From contig JAFSCH010000056.1 of assembly GCA_017436865.1 (NCBI GenBank), positions 1 to 62,315 on the forward strand: a DNA stretch of 62,315 nucleotides, read 5' to 3'. The notes beneath the pieces are model-generated. The model searched no databases and was not told where the DNA came from. It saw nothing but the letters and a program-made list of their open reading frames with translations. The position numbers and the translations under genes are program-made. Below are positions 25,078 through 33,922 of the stretch, one piece after another; the stretch's first letter is position 1, and each line of letters starts with the position of its first letter. This DNA comes from Lachnospiraceae bacterium. GTDB lineage: Bacteria; Bacillota; Clostridia; Lachnospirales; Lachnospiraceae.

Positions 25078-26460
25078 TTGATACATCAATATAAAAATAA
25101 TGGCTTTAATATTGTACTTGATGTGAATAGTGGTTCTGTTCATGTTGTGGACGATGTTGTTTATGATGTGATTGCCTGCATGGTAGAGAATCAGTTGGAA
25201 GATACGGATAAAGCTGTTGTAGCAGAAAAGTTGCTTACGACAGGTAAGTTCGATCAGGAAGTACTTGCAGAAACAATCGATGAGATTTATGAATTAAAGG
25301 ATGCACAGATGCTGTTTACAGAGGATATTTATGAAAAGAGCATTGATGCATTTAAAAATAGGGAGACTGTTGTAAAAGCTTTGTGTTTACATATTGCGCA
25401 TGATTGCAATCTTGCCTGCAAATATTGCTTTGCAGAAGAGGGTGAGTATCATGGCAGAAGAGCAATGATGAGCTTTGAGGTTGGTAAGAAGGCATTGGAT
25501 TTCTTGGTTGCTAACTCTGGCAGTCGTGTGAACTTGGAGGTTGACTTCTTTGGTGGAGAACCATTGATGAATTGGCAGGTAGTGAAGGATTTAGTAGCTT
25601 ACGGCAGAAGTCTGGAAGAGCCAAATCATAAAAAGTTCCGTTTTACTTTAACAACCAACGGCGTTTTGTTAAATGATGATATTTTGGAATTTGCTAATAA
25701 GGAAATGGCAAATATCGTATTAAGTATCGATGGTAGAAAGGAAGTTCATGATTATATGAGACCTTTCCGTGGCGGTCAGGGAAGCTATGATGGAATCGTA
25801 CCGAAGTTCCAGAAGGTTGCTGAGAGCAGAAACCAGATGGATTATTATGTGAGAGGTACATTCACTCATCATAACCTGGATTTTGCGGCAGATGTGTGTC
25901 ACCTTGCTGACTTAGGTTTTAAACAGATTTCTGTAGAACCGGTTGTAGCACCGGAGACGGAGGATTATGCGATTCAAGAAGCAGATATTCCTAAGATTTT
26001 AGAGGAATATGACAAGCTTGCTGTTGAATTAATCAAGCGCCGTAAGGAAGGAAAAGGTGTGAATTTCTTCCACTTTATGATTGATTTACAGGGTGGACCT
26101 TGTGTATACAAGCGTTTGTCTGGCTGTGGTTCAGGAACAGAATATCTTGCAGTAACACCTTGGGGTGATTTCTATCCTTGCCATCAGTTTGTAGGTCAGG
26201 AAGAATTCCTGATGGGTAATGTGGATACTGGCATTGTAAATACAGCTATCCGTGATGAGTTTAAGACATGTAATGTATATTCTAAGGAAAAATGTAAGAA
26301 TTGTTTTGCAAAGTTCTACTGCAGTGGAGGATGTGCAGCGAACTCCTACAATTTCCATGGAAGCATTCACGATGCTTATGATATCGGCTGTGAATTGCAG
26401 AGAAAGCGTGTAGAATGTGCAATCATGATAAAGGCAGCTTTGGCGCAAGACGCTGAGTAG
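25078..26460 (+). CDS. scfB: SCIFF maturase, radical SAM/SPASM thioether-forming enzyme
   Basis: A 460-residue enzyme that crosslinks the ScfA peptide. Residues 1-90 look like the precursor-binding RRE-type region (MIHQYKNNGFNIVLDVNSG). The radical SAM cluster motif is HDCNLACKYCF (C110, C114, C117). The C-terminal SPASM domain supplies cysteines for extra iron-sulfur clusters: GCGSGTEYLAVTPWG, FYPCHQF, CKNCFAKFYCSGGCAANSYN and a final IGCELQRKR. The start is ttg 25078 with gaaagg about 12 bases upstream, and the N-terminal sequence matches family starts. All catalytic cysteines seem present, so the pair is expected to be active. secDF follows after 22 bases. Confidence 0.95.
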   Translation: MIHQYKNNGFNIVLDVNSGSVHVVDDVVYDVIACMVENQLEDTDKAVVAEKLLTTGKFDQEVLAETIDEIYELKDAQMLFTEDIYEKSIDAFKNRETVVKALCLHIAHDCNLACKYCFAEEGEYHGRRAMMSFEVGKKALDFLVANSGSRVNLEVDFFGGEPLMNWQVVKDLVAYGRSLEEPNHKKFRFTLTTNGVLLNDDILEFANKEMANIVLSIDGRKEVHDYMRPFRGGQGSYDGIVPKFQKVAESRNQMDYYVRGTFTHHNLDFAADVCHLADLGFKQISVEPVVAPETEDYAIQEADIPKILEEYDKLAVELIKRRKEGKGVNFFHFMIDLQGGPCVYKRLSGCGSGTEYLAVTPWGDFYPCHQFVGQEEFLMGNVDTGIVNTAIRDEFKTCNVYSKEKCKNCFAKFYCSGGCAANSYNFHGSIHDAYDIGCELQRKRVECAIMIKAALAQDAE

Positions 26461-26482
26461 TTACACAAAGGAGATATAAATA

Positions 26483-28735
26483 ATGAAAAAGAGTAAAGGT
26501 ATTTTAACCCTGATAGGGGTTCTTGTGGCCATGGTAGCTCTTGGTTATGTGGCTATTTTCGGTATTGGTACGGAAAAGGCGGGGGCAGCTTCGCAGATTA
26601 AGCTTGGACTTGACCTTGCAGGTGGTGTTAGTATTACGTATCAGGTAGTGGGTGAGGAAACTCCTTCTGATGAGGATATGAGTGATACGGTTTATAAATT
26701 GCAGAAGCGTGTAGAGACATATAGTACAGAAGCGATAGTATATCGCGAGGGTACTGATCGAATCAATATTGAGATTCCGGGTGTTTCAGATGCAGAAGCG
26801 ATTTTGGCAGATTTAGGAAAGCCAGGTGCTTTATATTTCATTTCACAGTATGATAGTCAGGGTAATTTGAACTATACTTATACAGGTGAGGGTGTAGAGG
26901 AAGGAAAGAGTGGCTTTACTTTAAATAAGACTTTGGATGAAGTGATTGCAGATGAAGGAAGTATTGTGTTGACTGGTACGGATGTAGATTCTGCACAGGG
27001 TGGTTCTATGCAGGATAACATGGGAAATAACCAGTTTGTGGTAGCACTTACCTTTACAGAAGAAGGAACAAAGGCTTTTGCAGATGCAACAGCTAAGGCA
27101 ATCGGTCAGTCAATTGGTATCTACTATGATGGTGATTTTATTAGTGTTCCTACAGTACAGACTACGATTTCAGAAGGAAAGGCTCAGATTACCGGTATGG
27201 ATAGCTTCGAAGAAGCAGAGAGACTTGCAAGCCAGATTCGTATTGGTGGTTTAAAGCTTGAGTTAGAGGAGCTTCGTTCTAATGTGGTTGGAGCGCAGCT
27301 TGGTTCCGAGGCGATTAAGACCAGTCTCTATGCAGGTGCAATTGGTCTTGCTGTGATTGCTGTATTTATGATTGCAGTTTATTATTTGCCGGGTTTTGCT
27401 TCAGTAATTGCTTTGATTATTTATACAATTCTTACAGTATTATGTATTAATATGTTTGAACTTACGCTTACTCTTCCAGGTATTGCGGGTGTTATTCTTG
27501 CGATTGGTATGGCTGTTGATGCTAATGTTATTATCTTCGCAAGAATCCGCGAAGAGCTTTCAACTGGCAAGACGGTAAGATCGGCTGTAGATATTGGTTT
27601 TAAGAAGGCTATGTCAGCCATTGTAGATGGTAATATTACAACGTTACTTGCTGCATTAGTGCTCGGATTAAAGGGAACTGGTACGGTAAAGGGCTTTGCG
27701 CAGACTCTTGCATTAGGTATTGTGCTGTCTATGTTTACTGCTTTATTTGTAACCAGACTTATTTTAAAGGCGTTATATGCAATTGGCTTAAAGGATATTA
27801 AGCTTTATGGTATTGCAAAAGAGAAAAAGACAATCGATTTCCTTGGAAAGAGAAAGGTGTTCTTTGGAATTTCGCTTGCTTTGATTGTAGTAGGTTTCGT
27901 GTTCTTAGGTGTAAATAAGACAACAACAGGTAATATTTTGAATTACAGCCTTGACTTTGTTGGCGGTACATCTACAAACGTAACCTTTAATGAGGACATG
28001 ACACTTGCTGATATTGATGCAAAAGTAGTTCCGGTGATTGAGAAAATTACAAAGGATGCGAATGTTCAGGTTCAGAAAGTAGCAGGAACTAACCAGGTAA
28101 TCTTTAAAACTAGAAGTTTAGAGGTAGAAGAACGCCAAGCATTAACCGATGCAATGGAAGCGGATTTTGGAGTTAATGCGGAATTGATTACAGCAGAAAC
28201 AATCAGTTCTACAATTAGTTCAGAGACGAAGACGGATGCGGTTGTTGCTGTTGCGATTGCAACAGTTTGTATGTTGGTATATATATGGTTCCGATTCAAG
28301 GATATTCGATTTGCGACAAGTGCTGTTGCAGCATTAGTGCATGATGTATTAGTGGTTCTTGCTTTCTATGCAGTAGCAAGAGTGTCAGTGGGCAGTACCT
28401 TTATCGCATGTATGCTGACTATTGTTGGTTATTCCATCAATGCAACTATCGTTATCTTTGACAGAGTCAGAGAGAATTTGGCAGAAATGGGTAAGAAGGA
28501 TGCTTTAGAAGATATGGTAAACAAGAGTATCAGTCAGACTCTTTCTAGAAGTATTTTTACTTCGTTAACAACCTTCGTTATGGTTGCTGCGTTATTTGTT
28601 TTAGGTGTATCATCGATTCGTGAATTCGCATTACCGTTAATGGTTGGTATTGTATGTGGTACTTATTCATCCGTATGTATCACAGGTGCGCTTTGGTATG
28701 TTTTAAGAGCTAAGATTCAGAAAAAAGCGAAATAA
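26483..28735 (+). CDS. secDF: Fused protein translocase subunits SecD-SecF
   Basis: A 750-residue fusion that aids late steps of Sec-dependent export using the ion gradient. The SecD part has an N-terminal helix, GLDLAGGVSITYQV, the large outer domain, and about six helices with LPGIAGVILAIGMAVDANVI. The SecF part starts near residue 455 (LNYSLDFVGGTSTNVTF) and ends with helices holding CMLTIVGYSINATIVIFDRV. The start atg 26483 follows aaaggaga. yajC, often adjacent, is not present. Directly following scfB, it may be co-transcribed and could help export the matured peptide, although this is an inference from gene order only. Confidence 0.94.
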   Translation: MKKSKGILTLIGVLVAMVALGYVAIFGIGTEKAGAASQIKLGLDLAGGVSITYQVVGEETPSDEDMSDTVYKLQKRVETYSTEAIVYREGTDRINIEIPGVSDAEAILADLGKPGALYFISQYDSQGNLNYTYTGEGVEEGKSGFTLNKTLDEVIADEGSIVLTGTDVDSAQGGSMQDNMGNNQFVVALTFTEEGTKAFADATAKAIGQSIGIYYDGDFISVPTVQTTISEGKAQITGMDSFEEAERLASQIRIGGLKLELEELRSNVVGAQLGSEAIKTSLYAGAIGLAVIAVFMIAVYYLPGFASVIALIIYTILTVLCINMFELTLTLPGIAGVILAIGMAVDANVIIFARIREELSTGKTVRSAVDIGFKKAMSAIVDGNITTLLAALVLGLKGTGTVKGFAQTLALGIVLSMFTALFVTRLILKALYAIGLKDIKLYGIAKEKKTIDFLGKRKVFFGISLALIVVGFVFLGVNKTTTGNILNYSLDFVGGTSTNVTFNEDMTLADIDAKVVPVIEKITKDANVQVQKVAGTNQVIFKTRSLEVEERQALTDAMEADFGVNAELITAETISSTISSETKTDAVVAVAIATVCMLVYIWFRFKDIRFATSAVAALVHDVLVVLAFYAVARVSVGSTFIACMLTIVGYSINATIVIFDRVRENLAEMGKKDALEDMVNKSISQTLSRSIFTSLTTFVMVAALFVLGVSSIREFALPLMVGIVCGTYSSVCITGALWYVLRAKIQKKAK

Positions 28736-28744
28736 AAGAACAAA

Positions 28745-28774
28745 AGGGCTGCAACTTTATGGTTGCAGCTTTTA
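28745..28774 (+). terminator. Terminator of secDF
   Basis: ggctgcaac and gttgcagc pair around tttatg, followed by ttttat. Confidence 0.8.
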
Positions 28775-28790
28775 TATTGGAGGGGTATAG

Positions 28791-29477
28791 GTGAGAGAGA
28801 GATTGCAAAAGGGCATAACGGCATCAACTTTAAAATGGATTGCGGTCATTTCAATGTTGATAGATCACTTTGGAATTGCGATTTATTGGCAGTTAGAGAA
28901 ACATGTCTATTCGACCTATGAAATATTTCGATACTTAGGGAGAATTGCATTTCCGATCTATTGTTTTTTGATCGTGGAAGGTTTTTTTCTAACAAAGAAT
29001 GTTTGGAGGTACGTTGGGAGATGCTTGGTATTTGCTGTTTTGTCGGAAATACCGTTTGATATGGCAATTTATGGACAGATTTGGTATCCATACAGTCAAA
29101 ACGTTTATTTTACATTGGTGATAGGCTTGTGTACACTTGTGCTATTAGATAAGGTGAGAGGTTATGATGCATTTTGTGTCGTAAAGCAGCTTTTTGTTAT
29201 AGGAATGGGAGCAGCAGTTGCACATATGCTAAAGGTGGATTATCGTTATCTTGGTGTTTTGTTTATTGTCATGTTTTATTATTGCAGAGGAATGAATAAG
29301 TGGCATAGGGATTTAGTTGGAGCAGTAGCTTTTTCTTATGAGGTAACAGCACCATTGGCGATGATACCGATTCATTTTTATAATGGAGAGAGAGGGATGT
29401 CATTAAAGTATGTGTTTTATCTGATATATCCAGTGCACTTATTATTGTACGGCATAATAAGGATGTTTATATTATAG
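28791..29477 (+). CDS. TraX-family membrane protein
   Basis: A 228-residue membrane protein with seven or so helices. It opens with TASTLKWIAVISMLIDHFGI and contains FRYLGRIAFPIYCFLIVEGF and LSEIPFDMAIYG, the conserved blocks of the TraX family (related to acyltransferase-3 proteins; the F-plasmid member N-acetylates pilin). Chromosomal clostridial members have no proven substrate. The start gtg 28791 follows ggagggg. It sits between the secDF terminator and the thioesterase with a 23-base gap, so those two may be one transcript. Confidence 0.82.
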   Translation: MRERLQKGITASTLKWIAVISMLIDHFGIAIYWQLEKHVYSTYEIFRYLGRIAFPIYCFLIVEGFFLTKNVWRYVGRCLVFAVLSEIPFDMAIYGQIWYPYSQNVYFTLVIGLCTLVLLDKVRGYDAFCVVKQLFVIGMGAAVAHMLKVDYRYLGVLFIVMFYYCRGMNKWHRDLVGAVAFSYEVTAPLAMIPIHFYNGERGMSLKYVFYLIYPVHLLLYGIIRMFIL

Positions 29478-29500
29478 AAGGACGGAAAGGAAAAGATAAA

Positions 29501-30211
29501 ATGTACACATTTGAAACAAGAGTAAGATACAGTGAAGTGGATGATAAGCTGATATTGACATTGCCTGCGCTTGCAAAATATTTTCAGGATACGTGTATTT
29601 TTGATTCTGAGAATAAAGCGGTTGTTAATATGGAGTATTTGGCATCTAGAAAGCTAGCATGGGTGCTTAGTTCGTGGCAGATTGTGATAGAGAGATTGCC
29701 GAAATTAAATGAGGCAATAAAAATTTATACCGTACCGTATGAGTTTAAAAGCTTTATGGGATACCGTAATTTTTGGATGGAAGATGCGGATGGTCATTGT
29801 ATCGTAAAAGCATCGTCTATTTGGACGCTGATTGATTTTGAACATATGAGACCATGCAAGCCGGATGAGGAAATCTTGTCAGGTTATCCGCTAGGTGAAA
29901 AGTTGGATATGGATTATGCACCTAGAAAGATTACGGTGGAAGGAGAAGGAAAAGCCGGACAGGAGCAAGTGGTTTATAGAGCACAGATTGATTCGAATCA
30001 TCATTTGAATAATTCAGAGTATATTACTATGGCTTATGAATACCTTCCAGAAAATATAGCGTTAAGTCAACTTAGGGTGGAATATAAGAAGCAGGCTTAT
30101 CTTGGAGAAAAAATTTGTCCGGTTGTCTATGAACAGCAGGGAAAAGTGCAGGTACAATTGAATGATATAGAAGGTGTGCCTTATGCAATCGTGGAGTTTT
30201 GTTATGAGTAA
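29501..30211 (+). CDS. Acyl-ACP thioesterase
   Basis: A 236-residue double-hotdog enzyme that hydrolyses acyl-ACP and releases free fatty acid. The N-terminal hotdog has TRVRYSEVDDKLILTLPAL; the middle has SSWQIVIERLP and SSIWTLIDFEHMRPC; the second hotdog holds DSNHHLNNSEYI, where the asparagine and histidine are the presumed catalytic pair. Family members from Lachnospiraceae are of similar length. The ribosome binding site (aaagga) is weak. It overlaps recJ by eight bases. The free fatty acids made are unknown. Confidence 0.88.
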   Translation: MYTFETRVRYSEVDDKLILTLPALAKYFQDTCIFDSENKAVVNMEYLASRKLAWVLSSWQIVIERLPKLNEAIKIYTVPYEFKSFMGYRNFWMEDADGHCIVKASSIWTLIDFEHMRPCKPDEEILSGYPLGEKLDMDYAPRKITVEGEGKAGQEQVVYRAQIDSNHHLNNSEYITMAYEYLPENIALSQLRVEYKKQAYLGEKICPVVYEQQGKVQVQLNDIEGVPYAIVEFCYE

Positions 30212-31985
30212 ATGGATGGTAGCAGCCAAAAGAGCTGATTTTCAAAGACTTTCAGAGGAATTTAGGATTAGTCCTGTGTTGGCAAGGATTATTCGTAATC
30301 GAGATGTGATTGAGGATGACGACGTAAGGAAGTTTCTGTATGGAACGATGGATGATTTATATGCCCCAGAACTGCTAAAGGATATGGATAGGGCAGTGGA
30401 TATTTTGATAGAAAAGATTGCGCAGCAAAAGAAAATTAGAATTATCGGTGATTATGATATTGATGGGGTATGCTCGACTTATATATTATATAAAGGTTTG
30501 TCTTATTGTGGGGCTGTGGTTGATACAGCGATTCCACATCGTATGAAAGATGGATATGGATTAAATGAAAATCTGATTCAAGAGGCATATGATGCAGGTG
30601 CAGATACGATACTGACTTGTGATAACGGAATTGCTGCCTTTTCGCAGATTGCGTATGCGAATACGCTTGGGATGACGGTAGTGATTACAGACCATCATGA
30701 AGTGCCATATGAAGAAAGTGATGGAGAGAGACGTTATATCATTCCGCAGGCAGCAGCGGTGGTTGATCCAAAACAAGAGGAGTGTGCGTATCCATTTTCT
30801 GAGATTTGCGGTGCAGTGGTTGCTTATAAAGTCATTTTGGCGTTGGTTGCAAAAATGCAACATACTGATTGGAAGACGGTAATGAAGTCAGAGCTAGGTT
30901 TGGAACTGATGGAGTTTGCGGCATTTGCAACGATTGGTGATGTTATGGAGCTTCGAGATGAGAATCGTATTATTGTAAAAACAGGCTTGGAGCTTATGAA
31001 AAACACGAGAAATCTTGGCATGAAGGCGCTTATGGATGCCACGGGAACAGAGCCACAGAATGTGAAACCATATACGATTGGTTTTGTTCTAGGGCCGTGT
31101 TTGAATGCCACAGGACGACTAGACAGTGCATTAAGTGCGTTAGAGCTGTTTCAGGCAACGGATAGAGCGGTAGCAGCAACAATAGCAGGGAATCTAAAGT
31201 CTATGAATGATAGTCGTAAGGAATTGACCTTGGATGGAGTAGAAGAGGCAATTGTGCAGGTTGAAGAAAAGGGCTATGACAAGGATAAAGTATTGGTTAT
31301 CTATTTGCCGGATGTACACGAAAGTCTAGCAGGAATTATTGCTGGAAGAATTCGTGAGAAATACGGAAAGCCGTCATTTGTATTGACGAATGCAGAGGAT
31401 GGTGTGAAGGGTTCAGGACGTTCTATCGAAGCCTTTCATATGTATGATGAAATGACAAAGTGTAAGGAGCTTTTTACAAAATATGGTGGTCATAAGTTGG
31501 CAGCAGGTTTGTCTTTGCCAGAGGAAAATGTAGAAAAGCTAAGATGTGCATTGAATGAGAATTGCACATTGACGGAAGAGGACTTTGAAGAAAAGGTTCT
31601 GATCGATGTTCCGATGCCTATGGAATATGTAAGTCTTGCATTTATCGAAGAACTTGACAAGCTAGAGCCGTTTGGAAATGGCAATGCAAAGCCGTTGTTT
31701 GCACAAAAACAGGTAAGGTTTGTTAAGGGCAAAATTTTAGGGCAGAATCGGAATGTTGCAAAGTATACCGTTGCAGATGAGAATGGAAAAGTATATGAAA
31801 TGATTTATTTTGGCGATATCGAAGCGTTAAACAACTATATGCGTCAGAAGTTTGGAGAGGCGAGTGTAGATAGTCTGTACTATGGGACATGTCGGGATAT
31901 TCAGATGTCTGTTGCTTACTATCCGGATGTCAATGAGTTCAGAGGAAATGTATCGATACAGATGGTCATGAGGCATTATCAGTAG
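30204..31985 (+). CDS. recJ: Single-stranded-DNA-specific exonuclease RecJ
   Basis: A 593-residue DHH-family nuclease degrading single-stranded DNA 5' to 3' in recombination and repair. Metal-binding motifs are in order: GDYDIDGVCST, CDNGIAAF, ITDHHEVPYEE and VVDPKQ, with GAVVAYKVILAL next to the fourth. The DHHA1 domain has VLVIYLPDVHESLAGIIAGR and GSGRSIEAFH, and SKYGGHK-like FTKYGGHKLAAG. An OB-fold ends the protein (LEPFGNGNAKPLF). I choose atg 30204, seven bases after gtggag, although the frame is open from 30174. Length is normal for the family. Confidence 0.94.
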   Translation: MSKWMVAAKRADFQRLSEEFRISPVLARIIRNRDVIEDDDVRKFLYGTMDDLYAPELLKDMDRAVDILIEKIAQQKKIRIIGDYDIDGVCSTYILYKGLSYCGAVVDTAIPHRMKDGYGLNENLIQEAYDAGADTILTCDNGIAAFSQIAYANTLGMTVVITDHHEVPYEESDGERRYIIPQAAAVVDPKQEECAYPFSEICGAVVAYKVILALVAKMQHTDWKTVMKSELGLELMEFAAFATIGDVMELRDENRIIVKTGLELMKNTRNLGMKALMDATGTEPQNVKPYTIGFVLGPCLNATGRLDSALSALELFQATDRAVAATIAGNLKSMNDSRKELTLDGVEEAIVQVEEKGYDKDKVLVIYLPDVHESLAGIIAGRIREKYGKPSFVLTNAEDGVKGSGRSIEAFHMYDEMTKCKELFTKYGGHKLAAGLSLPEENVEKLRCALNENCTLTEEDFEEKVLIDVPMPMEYVSLAFIEELDKLEPFGNGNAKPLFAQKQVRFVKGKILGQNRNVAKYTVADENGKVYEMIYFGDIEALNNYMRQKFGEASVDSLYYGTCRDIQMSVAYYPDVNEFRGNVSIQMVMRHYQ

Positions 31986-32082
31986 TGGATATAAACCATA
32001 ATCTGGAAGCTTTTTTCATAATTTGTTTAGAAAAATAAGTTTTATTTTATGAATCCTACACACTTTCGACACATTTTAAAGG

Positions 32083-32170
32083 TATAGTAATGACAGATAG
32101 TTGAAACACTCACTATCTCCCCCCTCATAAGAAATATAGTAAAGGCTCGGCTTTTTGCCGAGCTTTTACA
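32083..32170 (+). ncRNA. Candidate small RNA, or 3' leader region, with a CU-rich segment and terminator
   Basis: A gene-free gap of 403 bases follows recJ. tatagt at 32083-32088 could be a -10 box, but no good -35 is seen. Then follow a CU-rich segment, atctcccccctc (32115-32126), that is complementary to ribosome binding sites, and a terminator: ggctcggc (32144-32151), loop ttttt, gccgagc (32157-32163) and then tttt. Unpaired C-rich motifs before a terminator are typical of some Firmicutes sRNAs, but this may equally be the terminator of recJ. Confidence 0.35.
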
Positions 32171-32173
32171 TTT

Positions 32174-32215
32174 AATGCGCACCTTTGTGGCGCAAGAATA
32201 TGCCAAAGCATATTC
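32174..32215 (+). repeat. Two small hairpins upstream of repeat copy C
   Basis: tgcgcac/gtggcgca (with a bulge) and gaatatgc/gcatattc (32196-32203 with 32208-32215, loop caaa). The loop sequence gccaaag also occurs in the dispersed repeat, so this may be a diverged relative of it. Confidence 0.5.
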
Positions 32216-32226
32216 AATGTTATTCG

Positions 32227-32294
32227 TTAGGAAAGTGCTCGAAATGTAGTAAGCGTTATACAAGAATTTCGTAAGAAATTCTTGCCAAAGTGCG
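32227..32294 (+). repeat. Two-hairpin dispersed repeat, copy C (partial)
   Basis: ttaggaaagtgctcgaaatg leads into an intact hairpin 1 (caagaatttc/gaaattcttg) and ccaaagtgcg, after which the second hairpin is missing. It lies ahead of murE. Confidence 0.8.
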
Positions 32295-32346
32295 GGAAAC
32301 ATTGAAATTAAAGAGGGTATATGGTATTCTTTAGGATAGGGTTCAA

Positions 32347-32352
32347 TATAAT
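32347..32352 (+). promoter_or_regulatory. Possible -10 box of the murE operon
   Basis: tataat stands 37 bases before the murE start. No consensus -35 lies 16-18 bases upstream, so the call is weak, but this is the first gene of an eleven-gene run. Confidence 0.3.
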
Positions 32353-32388
32353 AGCATTAACCGCGGGGTTAAGAAATGGGGCAGAATT

Positions 32389-33867
32389 ATGTGGAAATGT
32401 AATGAGTTATTAAAAGGACTTGAGTATGAATGTATCAAGGGCAGTGTAGACGTAGAAGTATCTGAGGTTGTCAATGATTCCAGAAAAGTTACGAAAGGCT
32501 GTCTTTTTCTATGTATAGAGGGCGCTAATTTTGATGCGCATACAATTGCTGCAGAGGTAGTGGAAGCAGGAGCGGCAGTGCTTGTTATTAGTAAAGAGGT
32601 GGAAATACCGGAAGATACACAGGTAACGCTGATTAGGGTAGCGGATACCCGTTATGCGATGGCTTTTATTGCAGCGGCGTACTATGGCAATCCAGCAGAT
32701 AGTATGAAGATTATTGGTGTGACAGGTACGAAGGGTAAGACCACCACATCATATCTGGTAAAGAGCATTTTAGAGAATGCAGGACATAAGGTTGGTCTTG
32801 TAGGAACGATTGAAACGATTATCGGTGATAAATGTATTCCGGCAAGCAATACGACACCGGAGTCTTTACTGTTACAGCAGTACTTTAAGGAAATGAAGGA
32901 TGCAGGCTGTGATACGGTTGTGATGGAGGTATCCTCACAGGGACTTATGCTTCATAGAACACAGGGCTTTGTCTTTGACTATGGTATTTTTACCAATATG
33001 GAGCCCGATCATATCGGACCGAATGAACACACTTCTTTTGAACATTATATGGCATGTAAGGGAATGTTGTTCAAACAGTGTAAGGTTGGTATTGTAAATT
33101 GTGATGATAAGCACTGGAAGACGGTTTTAGAAGGGCATACGTGTGAATTAGAAACCTATGGCTTCAGCGAAGAAGCGGATTTAAGAGCAAGTGATTTGAA
33201 GCTTGTAACAGGTGCAGGATTTTTAGGGATTGATTTCAAGGTGTCAGGTATATTGAATATGGATGCGAAAGCACAGCTTCCTGGTAAGTTCAGTGCTTAC
33301 AATGCGTTAACGGCGATTGCAATCTGCAGACATTTTGATGTTAAGGAAGAGGACATTCAAAAGGCATTGTTGGAAGCAAGGGCAAAGGGTAGAATTGAGA
33401 TGACTAAGGTTTCGGATGATTTTACACTGATGATTGATTATGCCCATAATGCAATGTCATTAGAGAGTCTTTTAACGACATTAAAGGAGTATAATCCAAA
33501 TCGATTAGTATGTCTTTTTGGGTGTGGAGGAAATCGTTCGAAGCTTAGACGTTATGAGATGGGAGAGGTGAGTGGTAAGCTTGCCGACCTTACAATTATT
33601 ACGTCAGATAATCCAAGATTTGAAGAACCACAGGATATTATTGATGATATCAAGACCGGAATTGCAAAGACTACGGGAAGTTATGTGGAAATCAGTGACC
33701 GTAAGGAAGCTATTCGTTATGCTATTACGCATGGTGAAAAGGGGGACATTATCGTGCTTGCAGGTAAAGGTCATGAGGATTATCAGGAGATTAAGGGTGT
33801 GAAATACCCAATGGATGAAAGAATACTGATTCGTGAAATATTAGAGGAAAATGCGAAGAATTCTTAA
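32389..33867 (+). CDS. murE: UDP-MurNAc-tripeptide synthetase (meso-DAP type)
   Basis: Adds the third residue to the peptidoglycan stem peptide. The 492-residue Mur ligase has an N-terminal domain with VNDSRKVTKGCLFLCIEG, the ATPase P-loop IGVTGTKGKTTTSYLVK, NTTPESLLLQ and VVMEVSSQGL, and the C-terminal domain with LMIDYAHNAMSLESLLTTLK and GCGGNRSKLRR. The specificity motif SDNPRFEEP contains DNPR, the form linked to meso-diaminopimelate rather than lysine. It opens the long operon murE-priA-def-fmt-yugP-rsmB-rlmN-prpC-prkC-rsgA-rpe. Confidence 0.94.
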   Translation: MWKCNELLKGLEYECIKGSVDVEVSEVVNDSRKVTKGCLFLCIEGANFDAHTIAAEVVEAGAAVLVISKEVEIPEDTQVTLIRVADTRYAMAFIAAAYYGNPADSMKIIGVTGTKGKTTTSYLVKSILENAGHKVGLVGTIETIIGDKCIPASNTTPESLLLQQYFKEMKDAGCDTVVMEVSSQGLMLHRTQGFVFDYGIFTNMEPDHIGPNEHTSFEHYMACKGMLFKQCKVGIVNCDDKHWKTVLEGHTCELETYGFSEEADLRASDLKLVTGAGFLGIDFKVSGILNMDAKAQLPGKFSAYNALTAIAICRHFDVKEEDIQKALLEARAKGRIEMTKVSDDFTLMIDYAHNAMSLESLLTTLKEYNPNRLVCLFGCGGNRSKLRRYEMGEVSGKLADLTIITSDNPRFEEPQDIIDDIKTGIAKTTGSYVEISDRKEAIRYAITHGEKGDIIVLAGKGHEDYQEIKGVKYPMDERILIREILEENAKNS

Positions 33868-33922
33868 ATGGTAGATTTTTCGTGTGGCGGATTTTGAATA
33901 GCAAAATTCGTGGAGTGTGAGT

